In this document: positions 22,338 through 34,307 of the stretch, piece by piece | How positions within the stretch are numbered: position 1 is the stretch's first letter | Layout: each line of letters opens with the position of its first letter | Assembly (NCBI GenBank): GCA_025175895.1 | Contig: CM046000.1 | Coordinates: 34,260,720 to 34,324,719, forward strand | DNA: 64,000 bases | Direction of reading: 5' to 3' | From: Wurfbainia villosa | Lineage: Eukaryota > Streptophyta > Magnoliopsida > Zingiberales > Zingiberaceae | Notes under the pieces: generated by a model | What the model was told of the DNA's origin: nothing | The model's input: only the letters and a program-made list of their open reading frames with translations | The model's database searches: none | Program-made: the position numbers and the translations under genes

Positions 22338-24065
22338 ATGGAATTCAAGGAGAGATTGGGTGACGACATCAACGTTCCGCCTTCCTTCGACCGTGAAGAT
22401 TTCGCGTATTGGAAAGGTAGAATGATGCATTTTCTAATGTGTGACTTTGATAATTGGATTAGTGTCTTAGTAGGTTTTGACACTCCAAAAGACGAAGAAG
22501 GAAGAAAAATCAAGAAGAAGAATTAGAGTCAAGAACAACTCTGATACTATAACATCAACAATAAGGTAATGGGTATTTTGCTTAATATAATCCCTAATGA
22601 TATTTTGATCAAGATAGAGGATTGTAAAGACGCCAAGGAGGTATGGAACAAATTGGAAAAATTCCATGAAGAGCCTCACTCAATCCAAGAAGATGAGGAG
22701 GATGAGGAAGAGAGCTCATCCTCACAAGAAAGTGAGGATTTGGAGGTCGAGGAGTGTTTGACATCCGAGGAGGAAGAAGTGATGGAAGAGGTAGAATTAG
22801 AAGAAACCTCAACCTCTTGGATTGAGGGGAAGGAGATTAGAACATCTACACCGGAGCAACCCCAAGAAGAGCCTTCCACATCCGGTCAAGATGAAGAAGC
22901 TCCAACTCCGGCACCTACCACCACAAATACCCTAGGTAACTCAAGCAATGTAGGTTCAAATAAAAATCACATAATTTGTTTTGAGTGTAGGGAGGTAGGA
23001 CATTACAAGAGTAAATGTCCTAAAAGAATCAAGAAGAGTCCACCGGTGCCAAAAGTCAATGAAGCCGGTGTTCCCACCAAGAAAAGCAAGGAACAAATCA
23101 CTTGCTTCAAGTGTCGACTACCGGCACATTACCGGAGTCAATGCCCAAAGGGGGAAAAGAAGGGGCAAAGGGGAGCATCACAAGTAGGGGGAGCCTCTAA
23201 GGCAAACCCTAAGGTATATCTAAATAATGCTTCTTCTAATTTAAATGTTAAAAAGCATGTTAGGAATTTCAATTCACTTGCTATCTATCATGAAAAGCAT
23301 GCTAGAAACAATGAATATTGTTTAGGAGCCAAGAAAGTCAACTTTAGAAAGAAGGAGAAATTTGGGACTAATGTCCCTAGAAATATTTTACCTAAGGACA
23401 ACCCTAGCTCAAACAATCCTAGAAAAGTCCTTCCTAGGGAATCCATTAGGAAAATAGAAGAACACTTGGACCTTAATCCTAAATGGACTAGACACATGCC
23501 TAGGAAGTCCCATGCCCAAAGACCAAATCAAAATTCTAAAATTGGGCAATTAGAATTAGAGAACCAAGCCTTGAGATCAAGGCTTGAGAAATTAGAAAAG
23601 ACCCTCAATATTATGCAAAATCAAATGCAAGGGTCTAATGGTCAAAGTCAAGGGTTCAAAAGTCAAAGTCAACACCTAGGACCTAAGAAACAAAAGTCAA
23701 CCAAGGGCAAGCAAGGTTTGGGTCACAAACTTAAGCCTAAGGTGGCTTACCATAGTGTTCCATTTGATTATGGAACACAAACTAGGTCTAGGAAGACCAA
23801 GGTCAATAGGGAAGTCATCCCTAAGGTTGACCAAAGGTTGTGCCTAGTGGCTAGGGTTTCTAGGAAACCTAGGGTGGCCACTAAGAAGGTTGCAAGGGGA
23901 GTTACCCCTAGAGTCAACCTAGGTAAGACCCAAATGACCAAGGCTAACAAGCCTAGGAGGGTCATTAGGAATGTATTTAGGGAGGTTATCCCTAAGGAAT
24001 ACCTAGTTAACCCTAGGAGTTCAAATAGGTTTTGGGTTTCTAAGAGCGTGATTGATTCACGCTAG
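22338..24065 (+). pseudogene. gag: U1 gag with two zinc knuckles, two in-frame stops
   Basis: One frame of 576 codons from the ATG at 22338 to TAG at 24063-24065, broken only by TAG (22524-22526) and TGA (22542-22544), both explained by G-to-A change of TGG. The N-terminus has the copia Gag start pattern (PPSFDREDFAYWKGRM), then DAKEVWNKLEKFHEEP; the second half of UBN2 is missing. Next come a long acidic Ser/Glu stretch, two CCHC knuckles at 22977-23018 (C-F-E-C...H...C) and 23103-23144 (C-F-K-C...H...C), and a basic C-terminus with a coiled coil (QLELENQALRSRLEKLEKTL) and many RxV/PRK repeats. It probably binds RNA and multimerises. No protease or later domain follows. Confidence 0.85.
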
Positions 24066-25931
24066 ATGGGTTTAGGGTGTGTCAACCTTGATTGGATGGG
24101 TAGTTAACTCAACCATGATAAAGGTGACACTTTAGGATTATTTTCAAGGTTATGGATACCTTGGAAATAGATTTTAATTATAATCCTAAAAGATTTTAGG
24201 ATGAATGTATTTTTGTAATTATGAAAACTTAATTAAATTGGCACGATTTAGGTTTAGAGGTTAGTGTGTCATTTTAGGTTTTTGGCATACTAGGGAGAAA
24301 AGTAGAAATATGGCGAAATATAATTAATTATATGAAATGTCAACTAATATTAAAATTTAGGTATTATTATACCTATGTATTTTTTATGTCATGCTTTGTT
24401 TGTCATATGTCATGTCATGACATCATGCCTATTTTTATCATTTATATATCATGATTATGTTTAGGAATTAGGATTGAATGTCATGAGTTTAAGTTTTATA
24501 TCATATGCCATGACATCATGATCATTGGCCATGATTTATTTTTGCTATTATTATGCCATGATCATTTCATGCATTTAAATTGACTAAAATTGATTTAAGG
24601 ACAATGGCATGACTTGGAGTCCCATTTATAAGGGAATCAAGTAGAGTTGCCTTAGAAAAATGCATGAAACCCTAGATTAGGGAGAACAAAACCCACATCT
24701 CATATTACATTGACATGTATGTGTATTTATACACCCTAGATACATGTGAGATACTAGGATATGAGTTGAGTTCAAGGTGCATAGTTTTTGCATCTAGATG
24801 GACTATAACTCATCTAATTTCATTAGTGGATCTTTGGGAAAGCTTGTGTATAAGTCATGTACATAGAGCCCAAGGGATATGATCCAAAATAAGGTTTTGA
24901 AATCATTTTAAAATCAATTTAGGAAACCTTGGTGAAGTCTATCTTTTGATAGCAATCACCATTGATGAGATTGATATAAAGTGAGCTAAAACATTGAAGT
25001 TTTTCTTTACTTTTGAATTTTGTAACAATTTTGATATTTTATGGGTAAAATATTTTTCAAATATTTTTCACCCATTGTATTGACTATAAGTAATATACGT
25101 ATGAATTTTCATGATTTTTCAAAATACGTAGAATTACTTATGCTTTTTCAAAATTCGATTCTGATAGCTGAAATTCAGGAATTTCAGTTATTAGTCGACT
25201 ACCGCCTGATGGCAGTCAACTGATGAAGGGCAGTTCGATTGATTACTGTCAGGAGTCAACTGCAGGTTTGATTTCGGGTTAACAAAGTTTGTTTAGCCTA
25301 ATTTCAGCTATGGTAAGGTTTCCTAACTACTCCTAACCCTAGGATATGCTTTGGAAAGCATTAAAAAGGGTGAAAATCCATTGGATATGGATTAGGAGAG
25401 TTTTTAAGGTTTGTATCAATCTTAAGGTGATTGAAAGTTCTATGTTGAACTTTGAATCTTAATTTTGATGGTTTAGAGTTTCTATTGGCTTAGGGACTTC
25501 CCAAGGACATTGTTGATGCAATGGTCAAGGGGGAGCAAGCCTTTAGGGGGAGGTATCCATCATGGGATGATGGATGTGTTTTTCTTCTTGAAGGGGGATA
25601 ACTTATTAGGAGAGTGTCATCAATTGGGAAAATTGATGGGTTTTTGATACCCAATTTGGAAATTGGGAGAGTGAATAGGATTGCCTCTCTTGAGTGATAT
25701 GGGACTTATCACTAGGAAGATGGTAGGCATCCTAGGTATTTTTGGACCAAGGGGGAGATTGTAAGATCTCATTGGGACATGAGACTTTGACCTCTTTGGA
25801 GAGATAACCTTTTTGATGTTAGTCAAAAAGGGGGAGAAGTTGTGGGAGAGTGTTTGGGATTACCAATTTGGGATAATTGGTAAAGAAATTTGAGTTAGTG
25901 GCCTAACTCAAGATTTGTTTTGTCAAACATC
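24066..25931 (+). other. U1 3' non-coding region
   Basis: 1.9 kb, AT-rich, with recurrent ATGCCATGACATCATG-like stretches (24400-24570) and several GGGGGAG purine clusters (25530-25830) that resemble extra polypurine tracts. No coding frame is supported. In an autonomous relative pol would sit here. Confidence 0.6.
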
Positions 25932-25945
25932 AAAAAGGGTGAGAT
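25932..25945 (+). other. U1 polypurine tract
   Basis: AAAAAGGGTGAGAT, next to the 3' LTR. Confidence 0.8.
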
Positions 25946-27497
25946 TGTTGGTGCAATCATCCCAGGTCACGATTGACCAGACTCGAGTTTGACTCGAGTG
26001 ATGTTTTGATGTTTGACAAAGTGGTTTGATATTGATGTCGGTTGATGTTTTAGGGAGATTGTTTATACAATCGACCCAGGTTATAATTGACCAGACTCGA
26101 GTTTGACTCGAGGGAGACTTTGATGGTTGACTAGGGTTGACCATGTGATTATAGGAAAGTCCAAGCATGGGTCTTGGCAAGGTAAAGTCCAAGTCATGGG
26201 TACATGGCATGGAAAGTCCAAGTGGGACACTTGGCATTTGGGAAAGTCCAAGCCTTGAGTACTTGGCACAAGGGAAGTCCAAGCATGGGCCTTGGCATGG
26301 AAAGTCCAACATGGGTTGGCAAGGAAAAGTCCAAGCTTGAGTCTTGGCATTTGAGAAGTCCAAGGGGTTTGATATTGGCAGCGTAAAGTCCAAGGGTGGA
26401 GTCTTGGCTGCATGAGTCCAATGGTTGGCGGTGTAAAGTCCAAGCGGAGTCTTGGCGGCGTAAGTCCAATGTGCCTTGACGGTGTAGACACCGTTAGCAT
26501 GACATAGCCGATGGAAACACCTAAAGGCTATCACGATGGATGAACAAATCATGGATGACTTGGAGGGATCCGAGAGACATGAGGCTGATGGAGGTAGCTA
26601 GAAGGCTTAGGTCTAGGCTAAGAGTGGTCTAGCAAGTATGGGGACACCATACTTGGGTTAAAACCTCATCCTTGAGGTTGGCAGTCGACTGTCATTATGG
26701 TCGGTTCGACTGCTGAGAGTCGACTAGAGCTCGACTGCCACTTAGGGCTGAAATTGCCTTGGCAATCGACTGCTCATTAGAGCAATGAGCAGTTGATAGA
26801 TGGCGATCGGCCCGAGTTGAGTTCGAAACGCCTCCGTAGCCGGCACGTCGGCCACGGCTGATCGCGCCAAGAGATCCATTGGAACTTGTCCAACTTGGAT
26901 CGACCCGTTGTCTCACAGCTACAGTGTTGGCAGTCGACTGGTGACTTATGGCAGTCGACTGCCAGGCGAAAATCTAGCCCGACGCAGGATATAAAGGCAG
27001 CTCGGATGGAGGGTTTTTGTAGCGGTTTTCTTGGGCGATTTGAAGGGGAATTGTTGGTGCTCTTCCAGTCCTTCAAGGCTAGTCTAAGGCAACCAAAGAT
27101 CAAGCAACCAAAGTGCTCTTGTAAAGTGTTTTTCTTTACTTGCATTGTATTTCTTACTTGTTTTAGCTTGTATCTTTTGTATTACTTAGTGTAATCCTTG
27201 TACGAGGTTTCTCCACCTCTGACTTATGTCGAGAAGGAGTTATTTGTGATTAGTGAGTGTGTGTACATCACTAGAGCTCCTTAGAGCTTGATCCGTGGAA
27301 TAGGAACCGTGCGGTTCCGAACCACATTAAATATTTGTATATTGGTGTGTTCGTGTTTGTCTTACTTCATTATTGCTTTTATTATTATCATTCCGCTGCG
27401 CATAACGAGTTTTGTAGTGACGAACGCGAACAAATTCCATCACGCGACGCTATTCACCCCCCCCCCCCCTCCCTCTAGCGGCCTCAAATCTCCAACA
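25946..27497 (+). repeat. U1 3' LTR
   Basis: 1552 bp. Palindrome TGGCAGTCGACTGCCA at 26949-26964, hairpin array 26158-26487, TATA box 26990-26996, C-run block about 27446-27481. It differs from the 5' LTR mostly in the palindrome segment. Confidence 0.93.
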
Positions 27498-27513
27498 ACG
27501 TTCGCATGCATCA
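27498..27513 (+). repeat. G right LTR, last bases after U1
   Basis: The ACGTT duplication followed by CGCATGCATCA, matching the end of the left G LTR (CGCAAGCATCA, 7309-7319). The following bases TCTTC (27514-27518) are the predicted G target duplication; its partner is outside the window. Confidence 0.7.
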
Positions 27514-27640
27514 TCTTCTTCAGTTCCTAATCCCATGTATGTTATTACATATATGTGAGCCACACCCGGTATCCAATACTCAAGTGCTAGAAGAAATAGT
27601 ATGACATTCAATAATGAATATACCTGAAGTAGATTGGGCA
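27514..27640 (-). pseudogene. B protease start (fragment)
   Basis: The minus strand shows the DTG active site (27567-27575) with GSHICNNIHG, truncated by G. A stop lies just upstream, as in A1. Confidence 0.65.
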
Positions 27641-27692
27641 TCAATGCCTTTTTCTGCTTCAGTGACTCCAGATACTGCTTGTAGTTTCTCTT

Positions 27693-27881
27693 CTAATGCC
27701 CATCCTTGCCACAATGATGGCAGGTGCCCTTGGGAGTTATTTCTTCTTTCTTTGCCTTCTTCTTCCCTTTAGCTTTGGTTTTTGACTTTTTCTTAGAACC
27801 TTTCTTTGAGGAGTCAACCAGTATCACTGCCTTCAATTCTTTAGCAACAGATGACTCTACTATTTTGAGCATATTGATCAA
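27693..27881 (-). pseudogene. B nucleocapsid with zinc knuckle remnant
   Basis: Strongly lysine-rich (KKGSKKKSKTKAKGKKKAKK) followed by CHHCGKDGH and a stop where a tryptophan is usual; the last cysteine is replaced by tyrosine just beyond. Basic nucleocapsids of this kind coat element RNA. Confidence 0.7.
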
Positions 27882-28431
27882 TTTAGGAATCGTAGACTCA
27901 ATCTTATTTATCTGTTCATCACAAATTGTGAATAGCTACCAGTCAGATTGTGAAGAATTAGGTCAATACTTAATTCATGGTCCATGAAAAACCCTAATGA
28001 TCCCAATCACTCATATAGCTATTCATCCTTAGTGCAAACTGCACTGCAGATGAACCCTCCTGCATCTTCGAGTGAAAGAGGAGTTGGGTGACCTCAAACC
28101 TTTCAGATCGTGCCTGCTCATCGAACAACCCTCGAAGATGAAAGACAATTATATTAGCATCCATAAACTCATGTTGCTTTTGTAACTCAGGAGACATCGA
28201 CGCTAGCATAATGCAACTCGCCATCTCAGAGTCAGCAACATGTTTCTGGTAAGCCAACTTTTGGTCACCATATGCATTATCTACAGGAGGTTTGGAAAGA
28301 ACCTCTTTAAGGACATAAACTATCTTTTCATCCTTGAGAACAATTCTCAGGTTGCGAAGCCAGTCCAAGAAGTTTTGCCCAATCAATTTGTTGTTGTCCA
28401 AAATCGAATGTAAATTAATGGAGGTTGACAT
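27882..28431 (-). pseudogene. gag: B gag
   Basis: Copia Gag starting MSTSINLHSILDNNKL, then NFLDWLRNLRIVLKDEK, DSEMASCIMLAS, LQKQHEFMDANI and FHSKMQEGSS; open for 145 codons (28431-27994). A stop (SDWDH-stop) and a frame change follow, after which the rest of UBN2 (SIDLILHNL, SYSQFVMN) continues toward the nucleocapsid. The middle that A1 has lost is still present here. Confidence 0.8.
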
Positions 28432-28439
28432 GTTGTTCT

Positions 28440-29421
28440 AATTAGTACCTAGACATACAAAAAGAGGTGTATAAGAGAGATGCATTTATAGTAATGTAAA
28501 CAATTTACATTAACAAGAAACTCCCACTATTTTTATCAAATTCAGTAGCCCTCAATTTGAATTTGAGAGATGGTAGGTGATCTCCTAGTGGGTTTATATC
28601 CATTATGACTAAGAACAACCTTAGAGAGAGTCCAACAAGTAATATATAGTCATAATGTTAGGTATCAACAGTACCCATTATATATCAAATATATAACTAT
28701 CACTTTATGCTATCAACTAATTGAATGTTCACATATACATTAGGTTGTTAACTCATTAACATATATACATCCAATGCATATCACCTAATTACACCTCTGT
28801 CCACATTGACCTTGGAGAGAGTCCAACAAATCAATACTTTAAGTTAGGTTCGACCCATTAATCGTGAGATCGAATTTAAATGAATTGAACACATCCAAAA
28901 CAAGACAGGCTTGGAAAGAGTCCAACAACCCAAACTTGAAATCAACCTGTGGGCCTTACCATTTAAAACACACATCGAATCTCATATGAATTGAACATGC
29001 TCAATGTCATGCCAGGCTTGGAGAGAGTCTAACAATCGAAATACAAAAAAGAACTCTGGTTCAACCATATTAATGGAAGGTGTTAGCCCTAATATTTGCA
29101 CGAGATATTTCAGGTTATTATGGGTCTCATCTATAAAAGGAAATAAACCTAAATATGGAAAAAAAAACAAAGGTCACATTAGGAAATAAATTTCCCAATG
29201 TGAATGTGAGTCTATGCTTAGGCTCTAACGATGCGGCCAACACCTTCGGTGTTTCTAGGCGCATCCTCGGTATTTCCTTTTAGGTTACAAACATATCCTA
29301 TATGTAAAATCAAGCATACTCTAATATATCATATAGATAAACATTGCATAGGTATATTAAAATATCAAACATACTTAAATATTCTCCTACAACATGCAAT
29401 CTAGGCCAAACGAACAACCTG
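28440..29421 (-). other. B leader with four hairpin motifs
   Basis: Non-coding. Copies of TTGGAGAGAGTCCAA, each with at most one change, begin at 28621 (A for G), 28812, 28911 (A for G) and 29018 (T for C). The spacings of 191, 99 and 107 bp match those of A1 (193, 101, 103). Confidence 0.8.
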
Positions 29422-29433
29422 GCTTTGATACCA
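29422..29433 (-). other. B primer-binding site (initiator tRNA-Met)
   Basis: Element sense TGGTATCAAAGC, one change from the usual site, two bases from the LTR. Confidence 0.8.
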
Positions 29434-29435
29434 CT

Positions 29436-31267
29436 TGTTGAAGATTATGGGATCATGCGCAGCGGAATAAAGTGAATAAAATAATTTTTATTACATCCCA
29501 GACATCCCCTAGGGACCAGGAAAATTTGCTTTGGCATAATCACATGAAAAACACAAAAGGAGAAGGAGAAGTTATACCTTCAAGATTCTTTTGAATCCGT
29601 CGAAACCACAAGCAAGACCAACGGGCCTTGCCTCTATCAGTATCCACGCCGGGATCACATGAGACAACTCCTAGAGCAACAAGCCTTTGTCTCCGATTGG
29701 TGCTAGCCAACCGGCAGAGACAAGAGAAGAGGAGAGAGGAAAGACGACTACCAAGGGAGAAAACCTAAAACAAAACCTTTTTCCAAAGATTATCAAGGCA
29801 TCTATTTATAGATCTCTTGATTAGGTCATCTTAGGAGGCTTAAATGGAACATATCTTACCATAATTATCACATAATTAAGGTAAGAACAACCCAGAAAAT
29901 TTCCATAAGAGAAATCTCCAAAATTGGCTGAACCGCGATACGACCGTGTGGATTCACACGATTGGAGTGCCAAAAGGCACGGTCGTGCCAGGACACATGG
30001 TCGGTCGTGTGTCCTTCTGAGTACAACGCAGTTTTTCCATTTTTCGGCCAAAGCCAAGCACGACCCGTGCCAAGTTAGGCATGGTCGTGTGAGGCTCTGT
30101 ATGGTCCGTTTGACTTCGTTTAGGTGTGATATGGTCATGCTAAGCCCAACAAGGCCATAGGAGGTTCCATTGCCTCCGTTTCGCACCCTCTTCGTCTGGT
30201 CCAACCAGACATATCCTCTGTCAATGAGAATCTCATTCTCAGACTTGTTTTACATCTCAAGATCACCCGTAGTGTGTGTGACCCAATAGGTTCCCGGTTA
30301 TGTTGGTCATTCATAATTAACCCCTTAATTATGAATAGATCATGAGTGACACCTAGCAATACATCATGACCCCCCAATTGATCGGAAAGTCTAAATCAAC
30401 TCCACAACATTTTCTAAACCCTTCAATAGCTATGGTTGTTTGTGCCTTTTTCCTTTCACTCATCTTATACCCACTTGGTTCAGGACATGATCTATGTGTT
30501 CATCCTCACTAGGTTGACTACGTCACACCTAGTCCAAGTTATTTTCCTTGTCTTGGGGATTCAAGTTACTCCTACATGTTCCCAAGAAGACCATCTTCTT
30601 AACATGTTTGCTCTGGCCAGAGACTTTTGAGTAACAATCTTGACAAGAGGCCTAGGGTATACATCTCCTTTATCAGGATTGATGAATCCTCTGTGGGTTA
30701 TTCAAACACCTTCAATCACTTTGGCTTATACCCAATCATCCCAAAGTTACACCTACTATGTAGATGACTGCGAATAAAGTCAAAGTATAAGGCGTCATGA
30801 TCAAGGTGACTTGAATACCTCAAGTCTAAGGAAGCTCGCACTCAAGCTACAATGAGATCTTCAATGACATATAGAATCATATGAAGTCTCATAGCATGTC
30901 ACTCCAATGAACTAGTTAACATAACTAGCATCCATATGTTCACTCTCAGCATCCCTATGCTTCCATTCAATGACTACCGAATGCTTGGATAAACCAAGGA
31001 GCATAACATGTGCTAGTCTCACAAAATTGATGATGTTCAATCTCATCAATTCATCGACTAGGGATAGTTTCAATACTTGCATATTTACACATGATGAGAT
31101 ACCCACTAATTGTGATGCAATCACAATTTCTCTCATGTTATGCATCGTATTGTGGACTTCAGTACATGAGTTTAAGATCCAATCAAATACATAGATAATG
31201 TATACTCAAAAAGTGAATTTTATTATTAACTTTTAAGGTGATTGCCTTAGGACACCTCTCAATTACA
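29436..31267 (-). repeat. B 5' LTR
   Basis: About 1832 bp, TGTTGA...ATTACA. TATA box (TATAAATAGA, element sense) at 29801-29810. Imperfect palindromes around CACGACCGTG lie at 29935-30090 (for example GGCACGGTCGTGCC near 29978). Its right half resembles A-family LTRs. The end is set by loss of that similarity and by C sequence starting at 31268. Confidence 0.75.
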
Positions 31268-32629
31268 TCAATGGGTACTTGGCATTTGGGAAGTTCAAGG
31301 ATTGATATTGGCGACGTAAAGTCCTAGGGTGGAGTCTTGGCAGCATAAGTCCAATGGTTGGCAGCGTAAAGTCCAAGCACGTGTCTTCGCAGTGTAAGCC
31401 AATGTGCCTTGGCGGTGTAGACCAACTTAGCATGACAATAGCCGATGGAAGCACCTGAAGGCTAGCGTATGAATGAACAAGTAATGGATGACTTGGAGGG
31501 ATCCGATAGGCGTGAGATTGATGGAGGTGGCTAGAAGGCTTAAGTCTAGGCTAAGGGTGGTCTAGCAAATATAAGGGCATCATACTTGGCGTAGCAGTCG
31601 ACTGGGGTTATGGACCAGTCGACTGGTCAAGTATTTTGACACTTGGTAGTCAAGTTGACACTGAGCAGTCGACTGGGATTATGACCAGTCGACTGGTCAG
31701 GAGTCGACTAGCGTTCGACTGCGGCAAGTAGCCTTAGCAATCGATTGCCAGCATTGGGCAGTCGATTGGCCTTGATTAGTCGACTTCTATGGAGGACAAT
31801 GATCGCTCGGTCTTGGTTGCGAGGATAGAGCGCTTAGCTTGATCGAGTACGCATCGGCTTGCTTGACCAATGATCGACTCGTAATGGAAGTCGACTGTCA
31901 GTGTATCCGTTGGCTTGAATGCCAATGTGAATCAAGTCTGTTGTGAGACAATGACATTGTTGGCAATCGACTGGGGTATTTTGGCAGTCGATTGCCAGGC
32001 GAAAATCCAGGTCGCACTGAAGGACAAAAGGAGCTCGACGGGGAGAATTTCAACAGTGATTTTCTTGGGAAATTTGAAAAGTATAGTTGGTGCTTTCCAG
32101 TCCTTCAAGGCTAGTCTAAGGCGATCAAATAAGAAAGCATTCAAAAGAACATTTGTAAACTTTTCTTTACTTGTATTTGTGTAATTTATTTGTATTTGCT
32201 TGTATTTCTTATTTATTGTTGTAAACACTTGTATGAGGTTTCTCCACCTCTGACTTGTTGTCGAGAAGGAGATTTATTAGTGGTGTATACATCACTAGAG
32301 CTCGTTGAGCTCGCCCCGTAGAGTAGGAACCCTAAGGTTCCGAACCACGTTATATCGCTTGTCATATGTGTGTTCTTGTATCTTTTTATTTGTGTTAGTA
32401 CTATTATTATTCTGCTGGGCTAACAAATGTTGTAGATGATCAAGCACGATCGAACTCTATCGACGAACGAAAATGCGCCATTCACCCCCCCCCCCCTCTA
32501 GCGCTCACCGAAGTTCCTACAATTGGTATAAGAGCTAGGAGCTCTTCTAAAGATTAACAATCGGGAGCAAATGTGCTAGAGGATGGAGTTGTCGAACGAT
32601 GGACTTGGATGGGTGGTTGATCGATTTTT
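31268..32629 (+). mobile_element. C: partial U-like LTR element (LTR end, primer site, gag start)
   Basis: LTR part 31268-32521, cut on the left by B, ending TTCCTACA after the C-run block (32479-32503). It carries a short hairpin array (31269-31420) and several palindromes: GACCAGTCGACTGGTC at 31613-31628 and TGACCAGTCGACTGGTCA at 31682-31699. The primer site TGGTATAAGAGC at 32524-32535 has one change. An ATG at 32583 begins a short frame corresponding to the U1 gag start. The sequence turns into H at about 32630. Confidence 0.75.
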
Positions 32630-33339
32630 TGTTGCGGTACCGTTCCCAAATAATTTACCGAACCCGCTAACTACACTAAATGCAGTATAGGGTAACTCGG
32701 ATCGTCTCCCATGGGACTCAATGGTTGAACGTTTGTTTCTAAACATTATTAACACTGGGAGTTCCTACAACTATCAAATAATTATTTGAAAGCTAACCTA
32801 ATGTGCAAGAATCATTCAACCAAGCACCGCACTGTCACTATATGGCATAATGATCAAATATCAACTAAAAACTAAACTAAACAAACTTAAACAATTCAAC
32901 CAAGCACCGCAATGTCACTATACGACACAATGATCAAAGATTAATTGAAAACTAAACAATTTAACCAAGCACCGCACTGTCACTATATGGTACAATGGTC
33001 AAATATTACTGAAAATTGGAAAGAACAATTAACATTGCAGGAAATAAACCTAACCACTAAGTAAACAAAGTAAATGATCGACAACAACTAACTAAACTTC
33101 AAAATAAACTACCACATGCAACACTAAGCGAACACAAACAACAAACAAACAAACGTAACCAAACACAACACAAATAAAACACAAATTAAAACACAACTTA
33201 AACATAACTAAAACACAAGAGTAAAAAATTAACCAACGATTATCCACAACCACCGGAAAGGAACCACCCTCTCAGGTGACCCACAATAGTGTTGTACAAC
33301 TCCTACAAGTTCAGTGGCACGGATCTCTCATCAGAATAT
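32630..33339 (-). repeat. H 3' LTR, part 1 (gypsy-like, minus strand)
   Basis: New sequence starts TGTTGCGGTACCG after C. It continues across R1 at 46471 and ends TATCA at 47370, beside a purine tract on the minus strand, which is why I read it as one LTR of about 1.6 kb. It holds a threefold repeat at about 32813-33005 around CAACCAAGCACCGCACTGTC, spaced about 65-80 bp. Bases 33335-33339 (AATAT) are the left R1 duplication. Boundaries are inferred. Confidence 0.5.
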
Positions 33340-34307
33340 TGTTAGTGAAAGTCCTAGAGTCAATCATGTGATGATTGTTGTATGGACTTGTTGTATCATA
33401 TTCTTATTTATAAAGGCATGGTTATTATACTTACTTGTATTGGTGTCAAATAACTAAGTATAATAACGTCCTTGAGTAGAAGGTTTTTATCTATATCAAT
33501 CGATTGGTTGAATCGATAATGAGATGATATAAAGAACACTACTCTTAATCATTCCTAGTCAAGTATTAACATTCAAGGATAATGTTAATGCAAAGAGACT
33601 AGCATGTAGGTCAACTCGATGACTTGATCTCACAAGTCATGGATATGTGATATCAAGTTAACACATGGGTATGCATTGGAGAATGTATATTGAATGACCC
33701 ACCATGAGAAAGTATCATGGATTGTTATATGAGTGTCATATACTTTCTCATGTGACTATTAGTATGACTATTAGTCCTTGGACCTGAAGTCACCATGGTT
33801 CCCTACATAAGGAGTTGCATTCTTTGGCTTCGTCAAACGTCACCCGTAAATGGGTGGACTATAAAGGTGATTACTGGGTATGTAACAGATTATGCGGAAG
33901 GATGTGAGTGATGTAAATGGGATCTATCCCTCCTATATGACGGGAGTGACATCGTTATTCTTGATAGAGTGAGACCACGAAGTGCATGGCCATGCCCAAA
34001 TGAGTCAATATGAGATATTGAGCTCATTTGATTAGAGTGAGTCTACTTGGAGTTCAAGATATAGATTGTAATGAGGATGACACGGTCTATGCCTCAATTG
34101 GTCAATCTAGATGTCAAGGATAGAGAGACATTATCACATATTATGAGAGTCACAATTAGTAGTCACAAAGGTGATGTTGGATCTCAACATTCTTGTAACT
34201 TGGGTAGCAATGATGTGTTGCTAGATACTGTTGGTGCAGGGGTACCAGATAATCGAACCTGTGTTTTGATTATGGCAAAGACACAAAGTTAAGCTTACAT
34301 CATTATC

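Larger units (their letters stand above)
20705..27497 (+). mobile_element. U1: non-autonomous LTR element with gag but no pol (TR-GAG type)
   Basis: 6.8 kb, plus strand. LTRs at 20705-22270 and 25946-27497, perfect duplication ACGTT (20700-20704, 27498-27502), initiator-Met primer site and polypurine tract. The internal region holds one Gag-like frame (22338-24065) and then 1.9 kb of non-coding DNA; no pol domain is visible. It resembles T1 in plan but not in LTR sequence, apart from the shared C-run/CTAGC block near the LTR end. It lies in the 3' LTR of G. The tandem hairpin array of its LTR is shared with C and S. Confidence 0.93.
27514..31267 (-). mobile_element. B: copia remnant interrupted by G
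   Basis: Minus-strand copia element of which only protease start, nucleocapsid, Gag, leader, primer site and 5' LTR remain in the window; the rest lies left of G. The join between G and B falls inside the protease region, at the same place relative to A1 (about 13745). B entered the LTR of C: the following five bases, TCAAT (31268-31272), are the predicted duplication. Its Gag and leader are close to A1, but its LTR is a different subfamily. Confidence 0.8.
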
